From Streptomyces abikoensis (GTDB lineage: Bacteria > Actinomycetota > Actinomycetes > Streptomycetales > Streptomycetaceae), in contig NZ_BMRT01000007.1 in NCBI RefSeq assembly GCF_014648775.1, positions 248,001-312,000 on the forward strand: a stretch of 64,000 bases of DNA. The letters are read 5' to 3'. Made by a program: the position numbers and the translations under genes. Position 1 is the stretch's first letter; the number at the start of each line of letters is the position of its first letter. Below, one piece after another: positions 43,431 to 51,962 of the stretch. The notes beneath the pieces were generated by a model. It saw nothing but the letters and a program-made list of their open reading frames with translations, was not told the DNA's origin and made no database searches.

Positions 43431-43445
43431 ATGACATACCGTCAG
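43431..43445. promoter_or_regulatory. Shared catabolic operator, copy K
   Basis: ATGAC-ATACC-GTCAG, 18 bp upstream of the acyl-CoA ligase start (43463) and 67 bp from copy J in the same divergent gap. One mismatch. Confidence 0.7.
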
Positions 43446-43462
43446 ATCGAGAGGCGCTGCTC

Positions 43463-45058
43463 ATGCGGAACGGCACCGACGCCCGGGAACTGGCGGCCTC
43501 CCGCACGCTCTGGGAGCTCCTGGAGCGCCGCGCGGAGCTCACCCCGGACGCCCTCGCGCTCGTCCAGGCCGACGAGCCCGCGCGGGAGGCGCGGGACGGA
43601 GCGCCCGGCGGCGACCGGCGGATGACCTTCGGCGGGCTGCGCTCCCGCGCCGAGCGCGTCGCCGCCTGGCTCCACACCTTCGGCGTGGGCCCCGGGAGCC
43701 GGATCGCCTGGCAGCTACCCACCCGCGTCGAAACCGTCGTCCTGGCCTTCGCGCTGGCCCGGCTGGGCGCCGTCCAGAGCCCCCTCGTCCCCGCCTGCCG
43801 CGACCACGAGGTCGGGCACGCGCTCAGGGCCGCCGGAGCCGAGTACTTCGCCGTCCCCGGGCTGTGGCGCGGCTTCGACCACACGCCGATGGCCCACCGC
43901 GTCGCCCTGACCCTGCCCACGCCGCCCCTGGTGTTCCTGGCCCACGACGCCCTCCCGGAAGCCGACCCGGCGATCCTCCCGCCCCCTCCGGCCGACGGCA
44001 CGGCCGTCCGCTGGATCTTCTGGACGTCCGGCACCACGGCGGGCCCCAAGGGCGTCCTGCACACGGACCGCGCCCTCGTCGCCGCCGGCGCCTGCCTCGC
44101 CGACACGCTCCGGCTCACCCCCGACGATGTCGGCTCCATGGCCTTCCCCTACGCCCACGTGGCCGGGCCCGAATACACCGTCGCGTTGCTCCTGCGCGGC
44201 TTCCCGGCACTGCTCGTGGAGCACTTCTCGCTGCCCGGTTCGCTCGCCGCCTACCGGCGCCACGGTGTCACCGTGGCCGGCGGCTCGACCGCGTTCTACG
44301 CGATGTTCCTCGCCGAGCAGCGCAAGAACCCCGCCCGTAGGCTGCTCCCCACGCTCCGGCTCATGGCCGGCGGCGGAGCGCCCCGGCCGCCCGCGCTCCA
44401 CCACGACGTGGTCCGCGAACTGGGCTGCCGGCTCGCCCACGGCTACGGGATGACCGAGGCGCCGATGATCACCATGGGGTGCCCGGACGACCCCGAGGAG
44501 AAGCTGGCCGCCACGGAGGGACGGCCGGCCGCCGGCATGGAGGTCCGGGTCGTCGGCCGGGACGGCGCCCCCGTCCCCACCGGTGCGGACGGGGAGATAC
44601 GGCTGCGCGGCGAGGCCGTCTGCCGGGGCTACCTCGACCCGGCGCAGACGGCCGAGGCGTTCGACGAGGACGGCTTCCTCCGCACCGGGGACCTCGGCCG
44701 GCTCACCGAGGACGGCCACCTCGTCCTCACCGGCCGGGTGAAGGACATCATCATCCGCAAGGGCGAGAACATCTCGGCCCAGGAGGTCGAAGGGTTCCTC
44801 CACGACCACCCGGGCGTCGAGGACGCCGCCGTCATCGGTCTGCCCGACGCGCTGCGCGGGGAACGCGTCTGCGCCGTCGTCCAGCAGCCGGCGGGCGCCC
44901 GGCCGCTGACCCTCGAAGCCGTCACGGCCCATCTGCGCGCCGCCGGACTGGCCGTGCACAAACTGCCCGAGCAGTTGGAGCTCGTCGACGCGCTGCCCCG
45001 CGACGACACCCTGCACAAGGTCCTCAAGAAGACGCTGCGCGAGCGCTTCGCCGACTGA
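43463..45058 (+). CDS. AMP-dependent acyl-CoA ligase
   Basis: A 531-residue adenylate-forming enzyme: RWIFWTSGTTAGPKGVLHTD (A3), AHGYGMTEAPMITMG, FLRTGDLGRLTEDGHLVLTG, DIIIRKGENISAQEVEGFLHDH (hinge and A8) and the catalytic-lysine end DDTLHKVLKKTLRERF. It resembles cyclohexanecarboxylate- or 2,3-dihydroxybenzoate-activating enzymes, so an alicyclic or aromatic acid is a plausible substrate, but specificity cannot be read here. GAGAGG ribosome-binding site. Divergent from the amidohydrolase/acyl-CoA dehydrogenase operon; right border of the catabolic cluster. Confidence 0.85.
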   Translation: MRNGTDARELAASRTLWELLERRAELTPDALALVQADEPAREARDGAPGGDRRMTFGGLRSRAERVAAWLHTFGVGPGSRIAWQLPTRVETVVLAFALARLGAVQSPLVPACRDHEVGHALRAAGAEYFAVPGLWRGFDHTPMAHRVALTLPTPPLVFLAHDALPEADPAILPPPPADGTAVRWIFWTSGTTAGPKGVLHTDRALVAAGACLADTLRLTPDDVGSMAFPYAHVAGPEYTVALLLRGFPALLVEHFSLPGSLAAYRRHGVTVAGGSTAFYAMFLAEQRKNPARRLLPTLRLMAGGGAPRPPALHHDVVRELGCRLAHGYGMTEAPMITMGCPDDPEEKLAATEGRPAAGMEVRVVGRDGAPVPTGADGEIRLRGEAVCRGYLDPAQTAEAFDEDGFLRTGDLGRLTEDGHLVLTGRVKDIIIRKGENISAQEVEGFLHDHPGVEDAAVIGLPDALRGERVCAVVQQPAGARPLTLEAVTAHLRAAGLAVHKLPEQLELVDALPRDDTLHKVLKKTLRERFAD

Positions 45059-45064
45059 GCGACG

Positions 45065-45096
45065 CCGGGCCCGAGCCCAGGTCCGGGCCCGAGCCC
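45065..45096. repeat. 14-bp direct repeat in the convergent gap
   Basis: CCGGGCCCGAGCCC occurs at 45065-45078 and 45083-45096. GC-rich self-complementary tracts here could serve as a terminator between the ligase and the pseudokinase genes. Confidence 0.6.
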
Positions 45097-45117
45097 GCGC
45101 CCGGGTCCGTCACGTGG

Positions 45118-47739
45118 TCAGCCGGAGGCCCGGTACGTGGCCATGGCCTGGTCGAAGAAGGTGTCCACCGACCGCTGCTCGTCCATCGGGCCGCGCACCT
45201 GGAGCAGGTGATAGCGGTCGCCCAGGATCATCGCGGCGTTGCGCACGTAGATCTGGCGGCCGCCACTGTCGTTCCAGTGGAACGTGCCCTCCGCCGTCGC
45301 CGTCCCGCCGACGTCGACGCGCCGCAGGCCGGAGGAGCCCGACCAGGACGAGGCACGGTACGGGGCCAGTTCGGGCTCCCTGTCCTGCTGGTAGGCCATG
45401 GGGTCGCCGCCGAACTCGGCCACCGTGTCCCGGCCCGGCACCACGATCAGCTCGTAGTCCCCACCGGCGTAGACGACCTGGCCGCGCGCGTTCTCGCCGC
45501 GTCGCTGCCAGTCCTCGGCGACGGCCACGGCGAAGCCCTTGGCGTCCTTGCGCAGGGCGAAGCCCTTCGCGGCACCGGAACCGGCACCCGCACCGGCGCC
45601 GTCGGTGGAGGCCCGGCCCGCCGTACCGGCGGGGGCGGAGCCGCCCGGCGCCGCGCTCAGCGCACCGGCCGCGCCCGTACGGTCCACCGGGGCGCGCCCC
45701 GTGCCCTCCTCCGCGCGCGGCATGAACAGCACCGCGTACAGCACGGCCCCGACGAGGGCGAGCAGGATCAGGCCGAGCAGCAGCCTGCCCAGCCGCAGCG
45801 GGGAGGCCGTCGCGGGCACGCGCTCCTCCCGCAGATGGCCCGTGGTGTGGAGGCCGCTCCTCTCCCGCGCGCGGGGCGGCTCCCCGCGCCGCTCGGCCGC
45901 CGTCCGCTTGTGCCGCCCGTGGGCATGCTCCGGGGCCTGGGCGGCCGTCGCGCCCCGGGCGGACGCGCGGACGCGCCGCCCCCGGACCAGCTCGCCGCGC
46001 CGGCGGACGACCGGAAGCCGACGCGGATCGCCGGGGGCGGGGGCCCCGATCGACGGCACGGTGACGGTCCGGCTGCCGAGCTCGGGCTCCGGGGCCGACC
46101 GGATCAGCGAGCGGAGCCAGCCACGGAGCTCCTCGAACTCGGGCCGCTCGGCGGGATCCTTCCGCATCAGCGACTCGACGACCGGACGCAGCGCGCCGCA
46201 CTCCTCGGCGTACGCGGGCGGTTCCGCGCAGACGACCTGGACGAGCTCGGCCGTGCTCTCCTCGGGGTAGGGGGCGTGGCCCTGGACGACGCGGAAGAGC
46301 AGGGCGCCCAGGGCCCACAGGTCGGCGGCGGGGCCGACGGGGGGCGCGAGCTGCCAGTTCTCCTGCACCGGCCAGGCCTGTTCGGGCGCCCAACGCTCGG
46401 TGACGGCGCCCACCACGACCATCCGCGCCTGCCGGGCACGCTCGGCGGCGAGCGCGTCGGCCGGGCCCTTGGGGTGCCCCCAGCCGTTCGAGGACCGCCC
46501 CGGCGAGGCCGCCGCCGAACCATTGGCGGGTCCACCCTGCCCGGGCCCGCCCTGCCCCGGCGCGGCGGGCCCGCCTTGAGCGGGTACGCCGGGCTGAGCA
46601 CCCCGGCCCGGCGCGCCGGGCTTGCCCTGGGCGGATACGCCGGGCCGCCCGCCCTGCCCCGGCACCCCGGGACCGCGCGCGCCACCGGTTTTCGCCCCAC
46701 CGGCACCAGCCCCACCGGTACTCGCCCCACCTGCACCCGCCCCGCCGCGCACCAGGCCGTCCGGGGTCCAGGGGCGGGTGGTCTCCGGGGCGGGGGCGGT
46801 GCCGCTGGACGCGTTGCCGCCGCCCCAGGTGGAGGCGCCGGCGGCCGGGCGGGCGGCGCCTTCGGCCGCCGCGCGCGCGGCGGCGCGGGCTGCCGCGTGG
46901 TAGGCGGCGATCGCGCCGGAGCGGGCCGCGCGGGCGTTCCGGGCCTCGTCCGGCTCGTCCCCCGCGCCGTGGGGCTCGACGGCGCCCGAGGGCGCGGTGG
47001 CGCCCGTCGCGGCGCCGCCGCCCTGCCGGGGGACGCCCCCGGCGCGCGGGCCCGGGCCGCCGGGAGCTCCGCTCCCCGGCCCGTACGGCGAGGGGCGCGG
47101 CCGCTCGCCCCGGGCCGCCGCCTCCGGGACCGGGTCGTAGCCGCACAGCGCCTCCTCGGCCGCGCCCGCGGCGAGGCCGGTGAGGATGGCACGGCCGTCG
47201 TCACAGATGAGGACGGTCCGGGCGGTGATGTTGCGGTGGGTCCAGCCCTGGGCGTGGAGGGCGCGCAGGGCCGTGAGGACGTCGGCGGCCACCTCGGCCG
47301 CGCGGTGCGGGGAGAGCGTGCGCTCGGCGAGCAGGGCGGCCAGCGGGCGGGCGGAGACGAGCTCGCTGACGATCCAGAGGCTGCCCGCCTCGGCGAAGAC
47401 GTGGAAGACCTGGTCGAGCCGGGGGTGGTCCGGGATCTGCGCGGCGGCGGTGGCGGCCACCAGCGCGCGGCGCACGGCCGGGTCGCCGGGCCCCGAGGAA
47501 GGACGCCGCGCTCCCGCACCTCCGGCCGTCGGCCCGGCCGGGCCCCGGGCGGCGCCGGGGCTGTGGGAGCCGTCCAGGACCTCCGCGTCCACGACCTCCG
47601 GCAGCGGGACCTGCCGGACCAGGACCTCCTGGCCGCTGTAGGTGTCGAAGGCCCGGGTCTCCACCAGCTCGAACGCCTCGGACGGGGGCAACGGCAGACG
47701 GTAGCGGTCGGCGAGCACCCGGCCCGCGTAGTCGTCCAC
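45118..47739 (-). CDS. Membrane-anchored protein pseudokinase
   Basis: An 873-residue protein with a degenerate Ser/Thr kinase fold. The start YAGRVLADRYRLPLPPSEAF lacks a glycine loop, the VAIK lysine position reads LVRQV, the catalytic loop reads HRNITART (near residue 168) instead of HRDxKxxN, and DFG is replaced by TGL, so phosphotransfer is unlikely. A Gly/Pro/Ala-rich insertion (about 213-430) separates it from the C-lobe DLWALGALLFRVVQGHAPYP. A transmembrane helix (about 649-671) and an extracytoplasmic domain of about 200 residues follow. Start is a GTG at 47739 with GGGGAGG. It lies next to an active kinase gene, so it may be a scaffold or ligand sensor for it. Confidence 0.8.
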   Translation of the reverse strand: MDDYAGRVLADRYRLPLPPSEAFELVETRAFDTYSGQEVLVRQVPLPEVVDAEVLDGSHSPGAARGPAGPTAGGAGARRPSSGPGDPAVRRALVAATAAAQIPDHPRLDQVFHVFAEAGSLWIVSELVSARPLAALLAERTLSPHRAAEVAADVLTALRALHAQGWTHRNITARTVLICDDGRAILTGLAAGAAEEALCGYDPVPEAAARGERPRPSPYGPGSGAPGGPGPRAGGVPRQGGGAATGATAPSGAVEPHGAGDEPDEARNARAARSGAIAAYHAAARAAARAAAEGAARPAAGASTWGGGNASSGTAPAPETTRPWTPDGLVRGGAGAGGASTGGAGAGGAKTGGARGPGVPGQGGRPGVSAQGKPGAPGRGAQPGVPAQGGPAAPGQGGPGQGGPANGSAAASPGRSSNGWGHPKGPADALAAERARQARMVVVGAVTERWAPEQAWPVQENWQLAPPVGPAADLWALGALLFRVVQGHAPYPEESTAELVQVVCAEPPAYAEECGALRPVVESLMRKDPAERPEFEELRGWLRSLIRSAPEPELGSRTVTVPSIGAPAPGDPRRLPVVRRRGELVRGRRVRASARGATAAQAPEHAHGRHKRTAAERRGEPPRARERSGLHTTGHLREERVPATASPLRLGRLLLGLILLALVGAVLYAVLFMPRAEEGTGRAPVDRTGAAGALSAAPGGSAPAGTAGRASTDGAGAGAGSGAAKGFALRKDAKGFAVAVAEDWQRRGENARGQVVYAGGDYELIVVPGRDTVAEFGGDPMAYQQDREPELAPYRASSWSGSSGLRRVDVGGTATAEGTFHWNDSGGRQIYVRNAAMILGDRYHLLQVRGPMDEQRSVDTFFDQAMATYRASG

Positions 47740-48066
47740 GACGCCTCCCCACTCGTGCGATCCGCCGTCGCACGGCCCGCCCCGACACCCCTCGACACGC
47801 ACCGAGGCCCCCCGAGGCACCCCGACCCGCGGCACCCCGGCGCGCCGACCGGCAGTCAGAACCGGTCGTTCAGCGGTGCCTTGCGGCGTATCGCGACTGC
47901 GTACGGTCCACGACGACTCACGATACGTGCCGAACCCGCCCCTTAGGGCGCGTACGGCTCAGTACGTCCCCACCAGTCCGGCCCGGTATGCGCGCGTGTC
48001 CCTCCCGTCCCGGGAGCTCACACGGCGTCACACCGCGTCACACGGCGACGCGCGCGCCGGCGCGCG
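47740..48066. other. 327-bp gap between pseudokinase and kinase genes
   Basis: No gene seen. Contains CCCC-GA-rich short repeats near 47790-47835 and must hold the pseudokinase promoter and the end of the kinase transcript. No clear hairpin recognised. Confidence 0.5.
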
Positions 48067-49632
48067 TCAGTTCGCGCGCGAGAAGCCGTCGAGGCCGTCC
48101 CGGCCACCGTGGCCGTCCGGGGCGGTGTACACCGGTGCGGTCGAGACGATCGCGGCCTTCTTGTGCTTCGTGGACGAACCGTTCTTGCCGCTGTCGTCCT
48201 TGTCGCCGCTCACGGCGATGGCGATCACCGTGCCGATGACGGCGAGGACGACCACGACCGCGGCGACGAGCAGCACGCGGCGCGGCACGATGTCCATGAG
48301 CGAGGCGCGGCCGTAGGTCGTGCCACGGGCGTCGCGGGCGCCCCTGGCGCCGGCGGCGACGCTGCCGACCCGCAGCCTGACCGGCTGCCCGGCGCCCTCG
48401 GGCTCGGCGGTGACGGACGAGCCCGTGTCCGCGTCCCGCAGGGGCCGGAAGGCGCCCCGCGACGGCACGGACGGCGAGCCGGACGCCCCACCGGACACGC
48501 CTCCGGCCCGGGAGGACGGCGCCGACGAGGAACGCGAACCCGCTCCGGCGGAGGACGAGCGGGACGACGAGGAGGACGCGGCGGCCGAGGATCCCGTCGG
48601 CCCCGAGGAAGCCGGGCCCCGGGACGTCGGCGCGGACGACCGGGCGTCGTCGTAGCCGTACCCGCCGCGCTCCTTCTTCGGCCGCGCCGGAGCCGCCGCG
48701 CGGACCGGCTTCTCCGGTATGGACGGCACGGCGATGGCCTGGGTGGCCTCCAGGTCGGGCTGGGGCTCGGGCGGCTTGGGCAGCCGCTCGTCCGGGGCGT
48801 TGACGGCGTCCGTCAGCAACGCCCGCGCCCCCGCCTCGTCCAGGCGCTTCTGCGGGTCCTTGGCCAGCAGCCCGTACATGACCTCCGCCAGCGGGCCGGC
48901 GTTGCGCGGCGGTCCCAGGGGCTCGGTCATGACGGCCGTGAGGGTCGCGATCGCGGAGCCCTTGTCGTACGGCGGGGCGCCCTCGACGGCCGCGTACAGC
49001 AGGCCGCCGAGCGACCACAGGTCGGCGGGCGGGCCGGGCTTCTGGCCGCGGGCGCGCTCGGGGGATATGTACGAGGGGGCGCCGACGAGCATGCCCGTCG
49101 AGGTGACCGACGGGTCGCCCTCGACCTGCGCGATGCCGAAGTCGGTGAGGACGACGCGGCCGTCGTCCGCGATGAGGACGTTGGAGGGCTTCACGTCGCG
49201 GTGGAGGATGCCCTCGCGGTGCGCGGCGCGCAGCACGTCGAGGACGGCGAGCCCGACCTCGGCGGCCCGGCGCCACTTCAGCGGCCCGTCCTCGCGGATG
49301 ACGTCGGCGAGCGAGCGGCCTTCGATGAGCTCCATGACGATCCACGGACGGTCGTCCTCGTGGACGACGTCGTAGACGGTGACCGCGCCGGCGCTGCGGA
49401 TCCGGGCGATGGCCTTGGCCTCGCGCAGCGTGCGCGTGATCAGGCGGCGCTTCTCGTCCTCGTCGATGTTGGACGGGAAGCGCAGCTCCTTGACCGCGAC
49501 CACGCGGCCCAGGGTCTCGTCCGTCGCCCGCCAGACCGTGCCCATGCCACCGCGCCCGAGGACGTCCCCGAGGCGGTATCGCCCGGCGAGGAGGCGCCCT
49601 GCCGTGCCCTGCGTCTGCTCCGCCTCCGACAT
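48067..49632 (-). CDS. Membrane Ser/Thr protein kinase
   Basis: A 521-residue kinase with intact catalytic elements: VLGRGGMGTVWRATDETLG, VVAVKELRFPSNID, HRDVKPSNVLIADDG near residue 143, LTDFGIAQVEG and the APSYISPERARG P+1 region. A Ser/Arg/Gly-rich linker (about 300-440) leads to a single transmembrane helix (RRVLLVAAVVVVLAVIGTVI, about 450-475) and a short extracytoplasmic tail ending in the GRDGLDGFSRAN region. No PASTA domain is present. ATG at 49632 with AGAGGGGAC. From memory, S. coelicolor carries a cluster of such kinases next to glpD, matching this position. Confidence 0.9.
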   Translation of the reverse strand: MSEAEQTQGTAGRLLAGRYRLGDVLGRGGMGTVWRATDETLGRVVAVKELRFPSNIDEDEKRRLITRTLREAKAIARIRSAGAVTVYDVVHEDDRPWIVMELIEGRSLADVIREDGPLKWRRAAEVGLAVLDVLRAAHREGILHRDVKPSNVLIADDGRVVLTDFGIAQVEGDPSVTSTGMLVGAPSYISPERARGQKPGPPADLWSLGGLLYAAVEGAPPYDKGSAIATLTAVMTEPLGPPRNAGPLAEVMYGLLAKDPQKRLDEAGARALLTDAVNAPDERLPKPPEPQPDLEATQAIAVPSIPEKPVRAAAPARPKKERGGYGYDDARSSAPTSRGPASSGPTGSSAAASSSSSRSSSAGAGSRSSSAPSSRAGGVSGGASGSPSVPSRGAFRPLRDADTGSSVTAEPEGAGQPVRLRVGSVAAGARGARDARGTTYGRASLMDIVPRRVLLVAAVVVVLAVIGTVIAIAVSGDKDDSGKNGSSTKHKKAAIVSTAPVYTAPDGHGGRDGLDGFSRAN

Positions 49633-49939
49633 GCGTCCCCTCTGGCAATCAGCTCTGCGACCAACCGACCCTGGCAGAGGGACCATTGTCTCTCATCCGC
49701 GGACCAGCGGAAGGCCAGGGTCCGAGAGCCCTGGTGAGGAGCGTGTGCCGACGCGCGCCGGGGCGGTGCCGAGGACGACGGGATGCGGTGGCGTCGTCGC
49801 CCGTTCCCCTGAACAGGACCTGTCACTCCCACAGGACACGGTTGGGCGACGGGCGGTTCCCGAAGCTGCCGGGCTGTCACACAGCGCTCATGCGCGCAGC
49901 GCGTACCTGTAAAGGACACGTATGGCCCCGGACGGCCCG
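49633..49939. other. 307-bp gap between kinase and glpD genes
   Basis: No gene found. Near 49890-49915 a small inverted repeat of GCGC type lies just downstream of glpD and may act in termination. The kinase promoter should be near 49650-49750. Confidence 0.5.
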
Positions 49940-51646
49940 TCAGACCGGCTGGATGTCCGGCGCGCCCAGCCGGGCCGCGTCCGCCGTCAGGTCGTCGGGC
50001 TGCCGCTGCGACTCGCGCTCGGCCTCCACGCGCTTCTCGTAGTGCTCGACCTCCTTGTCGACCTGGGCCGCGTCCCAGCCCAGCACGGGCGCGATCAGCT
50101 CGGCGGCCTCGCGGGCGCTGCGCGTGCCGCGGTCGAAGGTCTCGATCGAGATCCGCGTCCGCCGGGTGAGGACGTCGTCGAGGTGGCGCGCGCCCTCGTG
50201 GGAGGCGGCGTAGACGACCTCCGCCCGCAGATAGTCCTCGGCACCGCCCAGCGGCTCGCCCATCGCGGGGTCGGCGGTGACGTAGGACAGCACCTCGTCC
50301 ACCAGCGAGCCGTAGCGGCTGAGCAGGTGTTCGATCCGCGCGACGTGCAGCCCGGTGCGCCGGGCGAGCTGGGCGCGCCCGTTCCACAGGGCCTTGTACC
50401 CCTCGGCGCCGACGAGCGGGACGTCCTCGGTGACGCAGTCGGCCACCCGCTGGGCGAGCCCGTGCACGGCCTCGTCGACGGCGTCCTTCGCCATCACCCG
50501 GTAGGTGGTGTACTTGCCGCCCGCCACGACCACCAGCCCCGGCACGGGGTGGGCCACCGTGTGCTCGCGCGAGAGCTTGCTGGTCGCGTCCGACTCGCCG
50601 GCCAGCAGGGGGCGCAGCCCGGCGTAGACGCCCTGGACGTCGTCGCGGCTGAGCGGCACGGCGAGCACCGAGTTCACGTGTTCCAGCAGATAGTCGATGT
50701 CGGCGCTGGAGGCGGCGGGGTGGGCCTTGTCCAGGTCCCAGTCGGTGTCCGTCGTGCCGATGATCCAGTGGCGGCCCCAGGGGATGACGAAGAGCACGCT
50801 CTTCTCGGTACGCAGGATGAGCCCGGTGGTGGAGTGGATCCGGTCCTTGGGGACGACCAGGTGGATGCCCTTGGACGCCCGCACGTGGAACTGGCCGCGT
50901 TCGGCGATGAGCTGCTGGGTGTCGTCCGTCCACACCCCGGTGGCGTTGACGATCTGCCGGGCGCGGATCTCGAACTCGCCGCCCTGTTCCAGATCCCGCA
51001 CCCGGGCGCCGACCACGCGCTCGCCCTCGCGCAGGAAGCCCACGACCCGCGCCCGGTTGGCGACGTCGGCGCCGTAGGCGGCGGCGGTGCGCACGAGGGT
51101 GGTGACGTAGCGCGCGTCGTCCATCTGGGCGTCGTAGTACTGGAGGGCGCCGACCAGCGCGTCCTTGCGCAGGCAGGGCGCGACCCGCAGGGACTTCCGG
51201 CGGGTGAGGTGGCGGTGGGCGGGCAGCCCTCTGCCGTGGCCCGAGGAGAGGGACATGGTGTCGTAGAGGGCCACGCCCGCGCCGGCGTAGAAGCGCTCCC
51301 AGCCCCTGTGCTGGAGCGGGTAGAGGAAGGGCACCGGCCGCACGAGGTGGGGGGCCAGCCGCTGGAGCAGCAGCCCGCGCTCCTTGAGGGCCTCGCGCAC
51401 GAGGGCGAAGTCGAGCATCTCCAGATAGCGCAGCCCGCCGTGGATGAGCTTGCTGGACCGGCTGGACGTGCCGGCCGCCCAGTCCCGCGCCTCGACGAGG
51501 CCGGTCACCAGCCCGCGGGTCACCGCGTCCAGGGCGGTGCCGGCGCCGACGACGCCCGCGCCGACGACGAGGATGTCCAGTTCCCGCTCCGCCATTCGGG
51601 CGAGAGCCTCGCCGCGCTCGGCCGGGCCGAGTGTCGCTGTCCTCAC
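49940..51646 (-). CDS. glpD: Glycerol-3-phosphate dehydrogenase
   Basis: A 568-residue FAD-dependent enzyme that oxidises glycerol-3-phosphate to dihydroxyacetone phosphate at the membrane, feeding electrons to quinone. FAD-binding ILVVGAGVVGAGTALDAVTR (GxGxxG at residues 29-34), SSRSSKLIHGGLRYLE (the signature after the dinucleotide fold), GVWTDDTQQLI and GIHLVVPKDRIHSTTG, and the C-terminal DAP_C-like domain. Start is a GTG at 51646 with GGGAGG 5 nt upstream; frames further upstream are spurious. Divergent from the nucleotide-sugar dehydrogenase gene. Confidence 0.95.
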   Translation of the reverse strand: MRTATLGPAERGEALARMAERELDILVVGAGVVGAGTALDAVTRGLVTGLVEARDWAAGTSSRSSKLIHGGLRYLEMLDFALVREALKERGLLLQRLAPHLVRPVPFLYPLQHRGWERFYAGAGVALYDTMSLSSGHGRGLPAHRHLTRRKSLRVAPCLRKDALVGALQYYDAQMDDARYVTTLVRTAAAYGADVANRARVVGFLREGERVVGARVRDLEQGGEFEIRARQIVNATGVWTDDTQQLIAERGQFHVRASKGIHLVVPKDRIHSTTGLILRTEKSVLFVIPWGRHWIIGTTDTDWDLDKAHPAASSADIDYLLEHVNSVLAVPLSRDDVQGVYAGLRPLLAGESDATSKLSREHTVAHPVPGLVVVAGGKYTTYRVMAKDAVDEAVHGLAQRVADCVTEDVPLVGAEGYKALWNGRAQLARRTGLHVARIEHLLSRYGSLVDEVLSYVTADPAMGEPLGGAEDYLRAEVVYAASHEGARHLDDVLTRRTRISIETFDRGTRSAREAAELIAPVLGWDAAQVDKEVEHYEKRVEAERESQRQPDDLTADAARLGAPDIQPV

Positions 51647-51962
51647 CACTGCCTCCCGCCTGGCCGCTCCCGCCGCCGCTGCCGCCACCGCTGCCGGGGG
51701 CCGCGCGGACGGAGCCGGGACCGAACGTCGTGACGCGTCCTGCTTCGATGCTGCCCCAGATCGGCCGTTCCGGCCGCGCCACGACCGCCTCCGGACCGTC
51801 CGCCGCGACGCGGCCCCGGTGGATGTGACCCACAAATACCGGATAACAGTCATATATCCCCCTAAGCTGATGTACCGGGTCGCTTTATCCGGGTTCATCC
51901 GGAACCGGAACCCACCGGACACCGCCTCCGGACGTCACCTCCGGGAAGGACCGCATCGCGCC
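51647..51962. other. Divergent intergenic region, glpD and sugar dehydrogenase
   Basis: 316 bp. The segment 51835-51905 is locally AT-richer (ATATATCC, GATAACAG) and probably contains promoter elements. No gene and no clear operator recognised. Confidence 0.5.

Noticed and set aside
44479..47946. Very long open frame (over 1,100 codons) on the + strand across the ligase end and the pseudokinase gene
   Set aside because: It runs antisense to two well-supported genes, has no ribosome-binding site, and its protein is Arg/Gly/Pro-rich as expected for a GC-rich shadow frame.
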